DNA of 64,000 bases from Bacteroidales bacterium (GTDB lineage Bacteria; Bacteroidota; Bacteroidia; Bacteroidales; UBA932), in NCBI GenBank assembly GCA_017557535.1, contig JAFYYM010000097.1:44313-108312 (forward strand), read 5' to 3'. Of the stretch, positions 1 to 8,280 are shown in pieces. The notes under the pieces were generated by a model, which was not told where the DNA came from, searched no databases, and saw only the letters and a list, made by a program, of their open reading frames with translations. The translations under genes and the position numbers were made by a program. Position 1 is the stretch's first letter, and the number at the start of each line of letters is the position of its first letter.

Positions 1-3000
1 TGAAGACTTCTTGGCTCCCTTGGCAGGCTCCGCGGCGGCGAGCTTCTTCTGACGAGCGATGGTGGCATCGTACATCACCGGAGTACCGATGAAGATGGAA
101 GCGTAAGTACCGATCAAGATACCAAGGATGAGAGCGACCGCGAGACCCCTGATGGACTCACCGCCCCAGATCGCGATAGCGAGCATGGTCACGAGAGTGG
201 AGACAGAGGTATTGACCGTACGGGTGAGGGTCGCATTGAGAGCCTGGTTCGTGTTGGTCTTAATGTCCGTATTCGGATGCAGTGTCCTGTACTCACGGAT
301 ACGGTCGAAGATAACCACGTTATCGTTGATGGCATATCCGATGATCGTCAGGATAGCCGCTATAAACGTCTGGTCAACATCAAGGTTGAACGGCAGAATG
401 CCGGAGAACAATGAGAAGAAACCGATGACAATGATAGCGGTGTGAGCAAGAGAGACAACACCACCAAGACCCCATGTCCAGCCTCTGAACCTGAAGGCTA
501 TGTAGGCGAAGATCACGATAAGGGCGAGGATGACAGCGATAACAGCGTCCCTCTTGATGTCGTTGGCGATGGTAGGACCGACCTTGTCGGATGAGATGAT
601 ACCGTTGGCGTTCCCGAGAGTTGACTTGAATTCATCAATCGTCAACTTCTCAGCGAAGAACGGAGCGAGAGCGTTGAAGAGCTTGCCCTCGACCTCAGCG
701 TCAACCTCAGAGGATTCCTCATCATTCTTATACTGGGTCGTGATCTTCATCTGGCTCTCACCACCGAACTGCTTAACCTCGACAGCTCCGTCGAACTCCG
801 CGATAGCGGCCTGACGGATCTCCTCAGCTGTGACCGGCTTGTCGAAGCGGACGACATAGGTACGACCACCGGTGAAATCGACACCATAGGTGAAGCCCTT
901 GGTGAAGATGGACACGAGGGAGATGAGGATCAAAGCGCCGGAGACAATGTAAGAGACCTTGCGGGCGCTGATGAAATCGAAGTGGGTGTTCTTGAGGAAG
1001 TTTCTCGTGAGGCTGTTCTCGAACGTGATGTTCTTGCCCTTCTTGATACGGTCGTCGAAGATAAGACGGGTGATGAAGATGGAGGTGAGAACAGAGGTGA
1101 TGATACCGATGATGAGCGTGGTGGCGAAGCCCTGGACAGGACCGGAACCGAAAACGAAGAGAACGATACCGGTGAGGAGGGTCGTGACCTGACCATCGAT
1201 GATGGCGGAGTAAGCGTTCTTGTAACCGTCGGCCACAGCCTTGCTCAGGCCCTTGCCTGCGGCGAGTTCCTCTTTGATACGTTCATATATAATAACGTTG
1301 GCGTCAACAGCCATACCCATTGTCAAGACGAGACCGGCGATACCGGGCAGAGTCAAGACAGCTCCGAATGACACAAGGACTCCGAAGAGCAACAGGACGT
1401 TGCAAAGAAGAGCGATGTCAGCCGCGATACCGGCTCCCTGATAGAAGAATATCATGTAGAGCAGGACAAGGAGGAAAGCGATCAGGAAGGAGATCATACC
1501 AGCCTTGATCGACTTGGCTCCGAGGGAAGGTCCGACAACCTGCTCCTGGATGATGGTCGCGGGAGCGGGAAGCTTACCGGACTTGAGGACATTCACGAGG
1601 TCAGTGGCCTCATCAGGAGTGAAATGACCTGTGATAGAGGAGTTTCCACCAGTGATGGCGCTGTTGACGTTAGGATAGGAATAGACCATTCCATCGAGGA
1701 CGATGGCTATCTGCCTACCAACATTGTCACCAGTCATGCGGGCCCAGACATTAGCGCCCTCGGCGTTCATGCTCATGGAGACTGAAGGCTCTCCGTTGGT
1801 GCCATGGTCGTAGACCACGCGGGCGTCTGTGACGACACCACCATCCAACTTGGCCTTTCCGTTACGGGAAGTGGACTTGATGGCGACGAGCTCATAGATG
1901 TTGTCAGAATCGAACATCTCAGAGGGCTTGACGGTCCACATGGGGATGAACTCGGCCGGGAATATCTCGGCGATCTGAGGCATAGCGAGATACCTGTTGA
2001 CCTTCGCGGTGTCGATTCCGGAAGCGAAACCTATGCAAGCGTTGCCGGTGTACTGTGAAGGGGTAAGGACAGCGTAGAGGGGGTTCTGCTTCTTGTAAGC
2101 CTCAAGATCAGCGTCGGAAGACTGATTCTGGGCAATCTCGGCATTAAGGACAGAGTCGTCACCCTCGGGCTTGGCCTCGTTGGCTTCCTCAGCCTCGACG
2201 GGAGTTTCGGTGTTCTCACCGGCGAGAATCTCAGCCAGCTTGGCATTGGCCTCGGCGAGGTATCCAGAGATCTCCTGGTTTGTGAAAGTCTCCCAGAACT
2301 CGAGGGAGGCTGTTCCCTGGAGGAGTTTCCTCACACGCTCAGGCTCCTTGACACCAGGGAGCTCGACGAGGATACGTCCGCTGTTTCCGAGCTTCTGGAT
2401 GGAAGGCTGGGTCACACCAAAGCGGTCGATACGGTTCCTCAACACATTGAAGGAATTGGCGACTGCGCTCTCGGCCTCACTGCGGATCACTGTCAAGACC
2501 TCAGCGTCTGTTGACTCGGGCTTAACCTTGTCCTTCATCTCGTATGTTCCGAAGATCTGGGCGAGTCTCTGACCGCCGGCGACCTCTTTCCAAGCGTTGC
2601 CGAAGAGGGTAATGAAATCATCCCTGGAGTTGACGCTACGCTCCTTGGCGAGAGCGAGAGCCTTCTGGAATGACGGATTGGGATTGTCTCCTGAAAGAGC
2701 CCTGACAAGATCCTGCAACTGGACCTGGAGCATGACGTTCATACCTCCCTTAAGGTCCAGACCAAGATTGATCTCCTTGGCCTTGCAGTCCTTGTAGGTG
2801 TTCCAGAGATAAACCTTCTTCGAAGAGATGGAATCAATGTAGACCCTGTTCTGGTCTTTTCTTATGGAGTCCAGATAGTAAGCCTGGCTCTCCGGGGAAA
2901 CCTTGGCGAACGCGGCGGTGTTCATGGCCACCTGGGCGGCTTTCTCCGCGAACTTGTCCGCTTTCCTTTCCTGGATGGTTGTCACCGCTGTGAAAGATAG

Positions 3001-3063
3001 CTGCCAGATCGAAGCGATGGCGAGCAAGATGGCGACAAGCCTTATCCAACCTTTACTTTGCAT
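1..3063 (-). CDS. secDF: Protein translocase SecDF fusion (3' end outside window)
   Basis: Inner-membrane component of the Sec machinery that uses the proton motive force to help pull exported proteins into the periplasm. The reading frame is open from an ATG at 3063 to the window edge (1021 codons). An N-terminal membrane helix is followed by the SecD motif NLGLDLKGGM (about residues 96-105). The C-terminal half is SecF, with GVDFTGG and a late transmembrane block (NDNVVIFDRIRE). The last visible residues are an Ala/Lys-rich hydrophilic tail, so only a few residues are probably missing. Fused SecD-SecF of about 1000 residues is normal in Bacteroidetes. The gene is divergent from the SPOR-domain gene and has a TAAATTTG -7 box in the shared 138-base spacer. 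Confidence 0.96.
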   Translation of the reverse strand, partial: MQSKGWIRLVAILLAIASIWQLSFTAVTTIQERKADKFAEKAAQVAMNTAAFAKVSPESQAYYLDSIRKDQNRVYIDSISSKKVYLWNTYKDCKAKEINLGLDLKGGMNVMLQVQLQDLVRALSGDNPNPSFQKALALAKERSVNSRDDFITLFGNAWKEVAGGQRLAQIFGTYEMKDKVKPESTDAEVLTVIRSEAESAVANSFNVLRNRIDRFGVTQPSIQKLGNSGRILVELPGVKEPERVRKLLQGTASLEFWETFTNQEISGYLAEANAKLAEILAGENTETPVEAEEANEAKPEGDDSVLNAEIAQNQSSDADLEAYKKQNPLYAVLTPSQYTGNACIGFASGIDTAKVNRYLAMPQIAEIFPAEFIPMWTVKPSEMFDSDNIYELVAIKSTSRNGKAKLDGGVVTDARVVYDHGTNGEPSVSMSMNAEGANVWARMTGDNVGRQIAIVLDGMVYSYPNVNSAITGGNSSITGHFTPDEATDLVNVLKSGKLPAPATIIQEQVVGPSLGAKSIKAGMISFLIAFLLVLLYMIFFYQGAGIAADIALLCNVLLLFGVLVSFGAVLTLPGIAGLVLTMGMAVDANVIIYERIKEELAAGKGLSKAVADGYKNAYSAIIDGQVTTLLTGIVLFVFGSGPVQGFATTLIIGIITSVLTSIFITRLIFDDRIKKGKNITFENSLTRNFLKNTHFDFISARKVSYIVSGALILISLVSIFTKGFTYGVDFTGGRTYVVRFDKPVTAEEIRQAAIAEFDGAVEVKQFGGESQMKITTQYKNDEESSEVDAEVEGKLFNALAPFFAEKLTIDEFKSTLGNANGIISSDKVGPTIANDIKRDAVIAVILALIVIFAYIAFRFRGWTWGLGGVVSLAHTAIIVIGFFSLFSGILPFNLDVDQTFIAAILTIIGYAINDNVVIFDRIREYRTLHPNTDIKTNTNQALNATLTRTVNTSVSTLVTMLAIAIWGGESIRGLAVALILGILIGTYASIFIGTPVMYDATIARQKKLAAAEPAKGAKKSS

Positions 3064-3118
3064 AATGTTTTACTTTATATTTTTATTGTTTTTGCTTTCG
3101 GGCATAAAAATAAGGGTA

Positions 3119-3126
3119 CAAATTTA
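3119..3126 (-). promoter_or_regulatory. -7 promoter box of secDF
   Basis: Read on the minus strand this is TAAATTTG, which fits the Bacteroidales -7 consensus TAnnTTTG, 56 bases before the secDF ATG. I see no convincing TTTG at -33. Confidence 0.5.
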
Positions 3127-3167
3127 GCATTTTTTTCTAAGAAAGAAATTATCTGCCAAGTATTTCT

Positions 3168-3175
3168 TATTTTTG
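3168..3175 (+). promoter_or_regulatory. -7 promoter box of the PD40/SPOR gene
   Basis: TATTTTTG fits TAnnTTTG and lies 26 bases before the ATG at 3202. It supports that start over the upstream in-frame ATG at 3058, which would place the promoter inside the coding region. Confidence 0.5.
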
Positions 3176-3201
3176 CAGATGCATTGACTCCGATTTTCGG
3201 A

Positions 3202-5040
3202 ATGAAAAAGATAACTCTTTGTTTATTCATCATATTCTCTTCATTGCTGATTACCGTGCCTGAAGCGGGGGCCCAGACAATTGTCGACAGAATCATCGCC
3301 CAAGCGGACTCAGCCAGACAAGCTTATGACTTCCCATTAGCAGTATCCCTCTGCCAGAAAGTGGCTGAGATCGACTCGACTTCGATTGACAAAGTTGAGG
3401 ACATGATGATCATCTGCGGTAACGGCCTGTCAATGATGGACTTCTGCAGCCGACCGGTGGTTGTCGCCAGACAAGATTTTCCACTCAAGGACTTTTTTCT
3501 TTATTACCCTTTGGTGAATCACGGATGGAGAAAAACTCCCAACCAGCTGGACTCACTTGGAGGGACTGGTCTCTCACAAGCGATATACTTCCCGGAAGGG
3601 ACCAAGGATCTCTATTATTCCGCCGCTGACGAAAACGGGATAAGGAACATCTACAGAACAGTTCTGGAGGACTCTTTGTGGGCAGCTCCCATGCTGATCA
3701 ACGAGCAGCTGACAAGTTCCTCCGACGAGATTTATCCCATGCTTTCCCCAGACGGAGAATCCTTGTTCTTCGCCTCAAAGGGTCTGTATGGCATGGGTGG
3801 ATACGACCTGTATGTCTCTCATTGGAACAGCGAGACCGGAGACTGGGACATCCCTGTCAACATGGGATTCCCATATTCCTCGCCTTACGACGACTTCCTG
3901 TTCATGAATACGGAGGACGGGAAGTATTCCATTTTCGCCTCCAACCGCGATTGCGGCAAGGATAGCGTGCGTATATACGTGCTCGAGTATGACAGTATGC
4001 CTGTGCGCGAGGCTGTCACCGACATAAGCGCCCTCAGGGAACTGGCTTCCTTGATTCCGGCCAGGGACCCGGCCAGAATGGATAACGGAGCGGCTACCGG
4101 AGACAAAGACATGTCGGGAGAGGAAGCAAGGAGATATATGGACAAGATGAGGGAAGTCCGTTCTCTTCGCGACTCCGTCTCAAGGTTCAGCAAGGGGATT
4201 GAGAACTTGAGGGCTGAGTTTTCCTCCGCCACCGAGGAGAGGAAAGCCGCCCTTTCGGAAGAGATCCTGGGCAAAGAGCTCCAGCTCCCGGTTCTCAACG
4301 ACTCGCTCCAGAAAGCGATGAAAGGCCTGCAAGCTCTGGAAATGGAGTTTCTGGCTAATGGCATAGTCCTGGATATCAGCAAATTACAAGCAAGGGCGGA
4401 CAAGGATGTGGTCGGTGCGTCTTCCGGCTACACTTTCACCCGCAACAGCTTCGGCCCGTCTCCCTCCTTGGCCATGAAGGAGCCCGAAAGGAAATTCGAC
4501 TATTCGTTCATGATCCTGCCTGAAGGTCGCTTCGCTGAGGATAACACTTTGCCGGAAGGCATTGTGTATCAGATTCAGATGTTCACCCAGTCAAGGAAAG
4601 CGACAGTGGCGGACTTGAAGGGTTTGAGCCCGGTCTTTGAGAAGAAGTCAGGAAGCAGGTACATCTGCTCAGCGGGTCTGTTCAGGACCTATGCCGACGC
4701 TCTCTCCAACCTCAACAAGGTCAAAAAGCAAGGCTTCCGTACAGCGGAGATCAAGGCATATAAAGATGGGGAACCCATCAGCGTCACTTCCGCCAGGAAA
4801 CTTGAGTCTGAACGCCTTTATCTCGTGGTATTCTATCCGGGAAATGGACAATCCCTGCCAGACGGGGCGATGGACGCCATACGTAAGACAGGGATGGATG
4901 TCGCCAAGAGCGTGGAGAACGGCGCTGTGGTGTTCAAGGTCGGTCCTTTCCACGACAAAGCCGAGGCTGAGGCTCTCGTTGTGGCCTTGAAAGCCCTCGA
5001 TGCCGGAGACTGCTCGCTAACGCTTTCTGGGAGCGAATGA
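3202..5040 (+). CDS. Secreted PD40-repeat protein with two SPOR-like C-terminal domains
   Basis: Probable envelope protein of 612 residues. An N-terminal signal peptide (MKKITLCLF... ending near GAQ) is followed by two or three PD40/WD40-like beta-propeller segments (about 125-250; motifs LSPDGESLFFAS and FASNR) of the type found in TolB and in OmpA-linked proteins of Bacteroidetes. A charged, probably coiled-coil stretch comes next (about 280-400). The C-terminus has a SPOR-like unit at about 454-530 (VYQIQMF ... GLFRTYADAL) and a second, weaker one at about 539-605 (YLVVFYP ... VGPFHDKAEAEAL). SPOR domains bind denuded peptidoglycan, so a cell-wall-anchored role is inferred. The start at 3202 is chosen because a signal peptide begins there and a promoter box lies just upstream. 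The 3' end overlaps the convergent phosphoesterase gene by 24 bases. Confidence 0.8.
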   Translation: MKKITLCLFIIFSSLLITVPEAGAQTIVDRIIAQADSARQAYDFPLAVSLCQKVAEIDSTSIDKVEDMMIICGNGLSMMDFCSRPVVVARQDFPLKDFFLYYPLVNHGWRKTPNQLDSLGGTGLSQAIYFPEGTKDLYYSAADENGIRNIYRTVLEDSLWAAPMLINEQLTSSSDEIYPMLSPDGESLFFASKGLYGMGGYDLYVSHWNSETGDWDIPVNMGFPYSSPYDDFLFMNTEDGKYSIFASNRDCGKDSVRIYVLEYDSMPVREAVTDISALRELASLIPARDPARMDNGAATGDKDMSGEEARRYMDKMREVRSLRDSVSRFSKGIENLRAEFSSATEERKAALSEEILGKELQLPVLNDSLQKAMKGLQALEMEFLANGIVLDISKLQARADKDVVGASSGYTFTRNSFGPSPSLAMKEPERKFDYSFMILPEGRFAEDNTLPEGIVYQIQMFTQSRKATVADLKGLSPVFEKKSGSRYICSAGLFRTYADALSNLNKVKKQGFRTAEIKAYKDGEPISVTSARKLESERLYLVVFYPGNGQSLPDGAMDAIRKTGMDVAKSVENGAVVFKVGPFHDKAEAEALVVALKALDAGDCSLTLSGSE

Positions 5041-6378
5041 CACCTGATCCTCAACCTGTCCGGTGAAGATATTGTGGACAGTGACATTAAGTCTGCCTCC
5101 CTCCACCTTTCCTTCGATAACAGTGGGGAAATGCTTCTCCTCCAATCTTGGACCGCCACCGACGAGCTGGGTCCAGCTTCTTCCTGGAGCGGGATCATCA
5201 CGGCGATACTCGTGCTGATGGGCGGTGATAATCAACTGGCAATGAGCTTTTTCCAGAAGCGGAGTCCATAGTTCGGCGCATGTGCGCTGCCAGATGGCGA
5301 AATCAGGGGAGTAGCGAGGATCCTTGTCTGCCGGGGCGAGATCTCCAGGATTGGCCTTCGGATCGGAATCAAAAAGAGGAATATGGCAGAAGGCCACCAG
5401 GTAAGGGGCCTTGGCGATGTCTTTTCTCTTCAAAGCGTCACGCAGCCAAGCTACCTGCGCTCGACGATAAGCGTCGCTGTTGAACAATCCGGCGAAAAGA
5501 GGGTTGGTGTCCATCTTATCTTCCGCGGTATCTAGTCCAATAAGGGCGATATCCCCCATCCTAACGGCGAAATTCCGGCCCAGATCCCAGTCCCTCGGAG
5601 CCCTCTCCTCTGGTTGGCGGTACATCCAGACCCTCTCCAGATGGCGGTTGGCCATTCCTCGGGAATCGTGGTTGCCGGGGCTGAACAAATATGGTATCCG
5701 GGAGGCGTAATCCTTCGCCGAGATTTTAGGATCGAGGAATATCTCTATCTGACTCTCGATGGTCTCCTGAGTGTTTGAGGCGTCTCCATTCCAGATCACA
5801 CAGGACGGAGCCAGTGAATTGACTTTGGTGATTGTCTTCTCAAGTCCCGGCCAATGCACGTGAGTATCGTTGATAACGCAGAAGTGAGCATCAGAACCCT
5901 TACCTGCCGTGGTGAAGCTGTAGACGGCCGGATCCTCCTCATTACCAAGTATTTTCATGTCGTAGCCGCCACCGTAATGTATCCTGTCGGCCCCAATCTT
6001 ATAGTAATACTTTGTCGAAGGCTTGAGACCGGTGACCCGAATCTGGCTGACCTTGTCACTGATCTCGGTCAGGCGGTAGCCTCCGCATTTGATCTTCCTC
6101 GCGCCGCTCATGTCGGGACTCTCGCTGACCAGCACATATCCATTGGCCATGGCACCGACAGCGAAGGCCACTCCTATGGATTCCTCCGCATAGTTCTGCA
6201 GCATCGGGGCAGAGGTTATCAACTTCCCCTCAACATCCGCGCTAGCGCTTTCAGAATTACCATCCTGGCTGGGTAGTCCGGTCTTATCTGTCACCTTCCC
6301 GGCAGCCTTCAAGGCATTTCCCGCACCAACTGCCGCCACCAACATGGCGGTATCCTTGATAAAAGTCCTTCTTTTCAT
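5017..6378 (-). CDS. Tat-exported metallophosphoesterase with PAP-like N-terminal domain
   Basis: Calcineurin-like phosphoesterase of 453 residues, probably periplasmic. The N-terminus MKRRTFIKD has a twin-arginine export motif followed by a hydrophobic segment. Residues about 50-160 look like the fibronectin-type domain of purple acid phosphatases (GLKPSTKYYYKIG). The metal-binding core follows: NDTH (Asp171/His173), NGDAS (about 198-201), GNHD (235-238) and the late ITAHQHEYRR. The substrate is not predictable. I use ATG 6378 rather than a TTG nine bases upstream because it begins the Tat signal. It is the last gene of a three-gene minus operon, 13 bases after the thioredoxin gene. Confidence 0.85.
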   Translation of the reverse strand: MKRRTFIKDTAMLVAAVGAGNALKAAGKVTDKTGLPSQDGNSESASADVEGKLITSAPMLQNYAEESIGVAFAVGAMANGYVLVSESPDMSGARKIKCGGYRLTEISDKVSQIRVTGLKPSTKYYYKIGADRIHYGGGYDMKILGNEEDPAVYSFTTAGKGSDAHFCVINDTHVHWPGLEKTITKVNSLAPSCVIWNGDASNTQETIESQIEIFLDPKISAKDYASRIPYLFSPGNHDSRGMANRHLERVWMYRQPEERAPRDWDLGRNFAVRMGDIALIGLDTAEDKMDTNPLFAGLFNSDAYRRAQVAWLRDALKRKDIAKAPYLVAFCHIPLFDSDPKANPGDLAPADKDPRYSPDFAIWQRTCAELWTPLLEKAHCQLIITAHQHEYRRDDPAPGRSWTQLVGGGPRLEEKHFPTVIEGKVEGGRLNVTVHNIFTGQVEDQVSFAPRKR

Positions 6379-6391
6379 GATAATCAATTAT

Positions 6392-6898
6392 TTACTCACC
6401 TAAATACTTCTTCACAGTTTCCCAGAGAGCATCCCCTCTAAGGTCCCGAGCAAGGATTGTCCCGTCAGGGCCGATGAGGATAATGTAAGGGATGTAGTCA
6501 AAGCCATATGCCACCGGGACAGACTCCGGCACTCCCAGAATCTGCTTCCACGGGACTTTCAATTCCCCAACAGCCTCCAGGGATTTCTCCGGTTTGTCAT
6601 AAACCGGTGCCCCTACAATGTCGAAAGCTTTGTCTTTATATTGATAAAAAATATCTTTCAAACGAGGAATCTCTTCCCGGCAAGGTCCGCACCAGGACGC
6701 CCAGAAATCCACCAGGACATATTTCCCTTTACCAACGAAGTCGGACAATCTCAAGACCTTGCCATCTGGCTGGACCGCCTCGAAATCAATGAACTTCCCA
6801 GTTTTGCCATCAGACTTGGCCTGTCCGGAAGCGGTCATGCAGCAAAGCGCCGCCAGAGCCGCCGCCAGTATAATCTTGGTTCCAATAATCCCTTTCAT
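6392..6898 (-). CDS. TlpA/ResA-like thiol-disulfide oxidoreductase
   Basis: Small exported thioredoxin-fold protein of 168 residues. It has a signal peptide (hydrophobic residues about 5-24), then the AhpC/TSA-type entry region and the redox motif WASWCGPC (about 67-74), followed by the cis-proline region FDYIPYIILIGPDG. Such proteins reduce or isomerise periplasmic disulfides. It lies 5 bases after the unknown secreted protein gene and 13 bases before the phosphoesterase gene, so the three are probably co-transcribed. It resembles the C-terminal half of the thioredoxin at 57353-58411, sharing WASWCGPC and a DGTI..RDLRGD end, so the two may be paralogs. Confidence 0.88.
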   Translation of the reverse strand: MKGIIGTKIILAAALAALCCMTASGQAKSDGKTGKFIDFEAVQPDGKVLRLSDFVGKGKYVLVDFWASWCGPCREEIPRLKDIFYQYKDKAFDIVGAPVYDKPEKSLEAVGELKVPWKQILGVPESVPVAYGFDYIPYIILIGPDGTILARDLRGDALWETVKKYLGE

Positions 6899-6903
6899 CC
6901 CAC

Positions 6904-8139
6904 CTATTTCCAGTCTGTTATCTCGCGGGTGTCCATACCGAGGCCGCGGAAAGTCCAGCTCCCGAAGGACCCGCCTCCGGTGGCCGGCTGCTTGAAGCTG
7001 ACCTCACTCATGTAGGTCTTCCCTCCCTCCTTGTAGATGACATAGGTGCCCTTCCAGCGAGCAGTGACTCTGCCACCGGCGTCCTTATCGTAATTCCACC
7101 CGGCATCACGGATTATGACTTTCACCACATTGGCTCCGTTAAGGGCCGTCACGGCCGCTGCCTTGAGCTTTGACTCCATGGCGGCATCGCTCATGCCAGC
7201 CTTGGGAATCTGGGACATCGTCATCCCGGAAGCGGCGGAACCGGCCTTGGATTGATTTGATTTATAGAACACATCCCTGTCATAATCCACATTCTCAAGC
7301 TGCCTGTCGTGCTTTTTCAACACATCCGCATGTTTTTCGGCGTCGGGATGCATATGCAGCAGATTCACCGCCTCCTTATATTCAACGAAGTCAAAATAGA
7401 CAAACTGACCTTTAGCCTTCCTATCCTCGTAACGCTTGTAAATGTAGTCCGCCATGAATTCAAGGGCGTTGAAAGGTGCCCCTTGGCGTATGTCGTCTTC
7501 AACTTCGAGAAGAAGACGGCGAAGACGGCCCAACCTTTCCGTGTCCGACTCCACCAGACGGATGGTCTGGTCCTTCGCCTTCACGATCTTGTCATTGGAG
7601 TTGCGGCTCGAATATGGGGAAATGGCGGCCTGGGCGTGCACCTCCATAATGGCGACCGAACGGAAAAAATGAAGGAGTGGCATCGCCTCGGCCGGATCGG
7701 CAACCACCTCTGCGAAACCCGCCATTATGGTCTCCTCTCCGTATGGGACCTGCCTGTCCCCCTGTCCGGGAATATTCCCGATAAAGTTCGTAATAGCCGT
7801 ATAGCCCTTGCCATATTCCTCTTGGGCCTTCATCAGGAAAAACGCGTAGCTATTGTCATGGACTTTCGTGTTCTCATCATCTCCAAGATAATAGAAAACA
7901 GTGTTCATCCCCTCGTAATAAGGCTTGTACAGGAAATACTCATCAGGATAATTCTCATAAAACGCCCTGAACTCCGCGGGAGACTTGGTGTAGCCGGTTT
8001 TCACTTCCCAGTCAGATGCGGCCGGGTCAGCGGCGATGGCGGCCGCGGAGGGCTTAAGCCGGGTATTTTGAGCGAAAAGGGACGATGCGGCGGCAAGGAA
8101 AAGCACTGCCGAGAGGATCAGATGATGAATACTTTTCAT
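6904..8139 (-). CDS. Secreted protein of unknown function
   Basis: A 411-residue protein I do not recognise. Residues 1-23 are a clear Sec signal peptide ending in LFA-QN. The mature protein is rich in Tyr, Asp and Glu and looks mostly helical up to about residue 300. The last about 100 residues, from SKLKAAAV onward, look like a compact beta-rich unit (VVKVIIRDAGWNY, RWKGTYVIYK, TYMSEVSFKQP) that might be an NTF2-like or similar small alpha/beta domain. It has no cysteine in the mature part that would suggest a thioredoxin substrate. It is first in the operon with the thioredoxin and phosphoesterase, behind a plausible promoter at 8179-8209. Confidence 0.75.
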   Translation of the reverse strand: MKSIHHLILSAVLFLAAASSLFAQNTRLKPSAAAIAADPAASDWEVKTGYTKSPAEFRAFYENYPDEYFLYKPYYEGMNTVFYYLGDDENTKVHDNSYAFFLMKAQEEYGKGYTAITNFIGNIPGQGDRQVPYGEETIMAGFAEVVADPAEAMPLLHFFRSVAIMEVHAQAAISPYSSRNSNDKIVKAKDQTIRLVESDTERLGRLRRLLLEVEDDIRQGAPFNALEFMADYIYKRYEDRKAKGQFVYFDFVEYKEAVNLLHMHPDAEKHADVLKKHDRQLENVDYDRDVFYKSNQSKAGSAASGMTMSQIPKAGMSDAAMESKLKAAAVTALNGANVVKVIIRDAGWNYDKDAGGRVTARWKGTYVIYKEGGKTYMSEVSFKQPATGGGSFGSWTFRGLGMDTREITDWK

Positions 8140-8178
8140 GATTATATCGGGTCAGTTGATGAATTCAAGAATTCCTTA

Positions 8179-8209
8179 CCAATATAAACATTATCGGAAA
8201 CAATTCAAA
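8179..8209 (-). promoter_or_regulatory. Promoter of the 411-residue protein operon
   Basis: On the minus strand there is a TTTG (8209-8206), a 19-base spacer, then TATATTGG (8186-8179), which is one mismatch from TAnnTTTG. The spacing matches the Bacteroidales consensus and the start codon is 39 bases downstream. Confidence 0.5.
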
Positions 8210-8231
8210 ACGCCCCCCTGTGTCCCGAAGG

Positions 8232-8280
8232 GAGTTTCATCTATTCCCGGTTCGACTAGAACTGGAAATAGATGAAACTC
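8232..8280 (-). other. Long hairpin across the MBOAT stop codon
   Basis: Arms 8232-8253 and 8259-8280 are 22 bases each with 20 Watson-Crick pairs. In the minus transcript the two exceptions are one G-U pair and one C-A mismatch. The five-base loop (8254-8258) contains the TAG stop codon of the acyltransferase. No T-run follows directly on the minus strand, so it is not a textbook intrinsic terminator. It may stabilise or process the 3' end of the O-acylation operon mRNA. Confidence 0.7.

Noticed and set aside
3058-3201. Longer start for the PD40/SPOR gene
   Set aside because: The upstream in-frame ATG would place the promoter box inside the gene and bury the signal peptide.
7309-8187. 292-codon + frame opposite the unknown 411-residue protein
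   Set aside because: The minus frame has a clean signal peptide, a promoter and operon spacing, while the + frame has none. Because the minus protein is itself unrecognised, I checked this pair with more care, but the minus frame remains clearly better.
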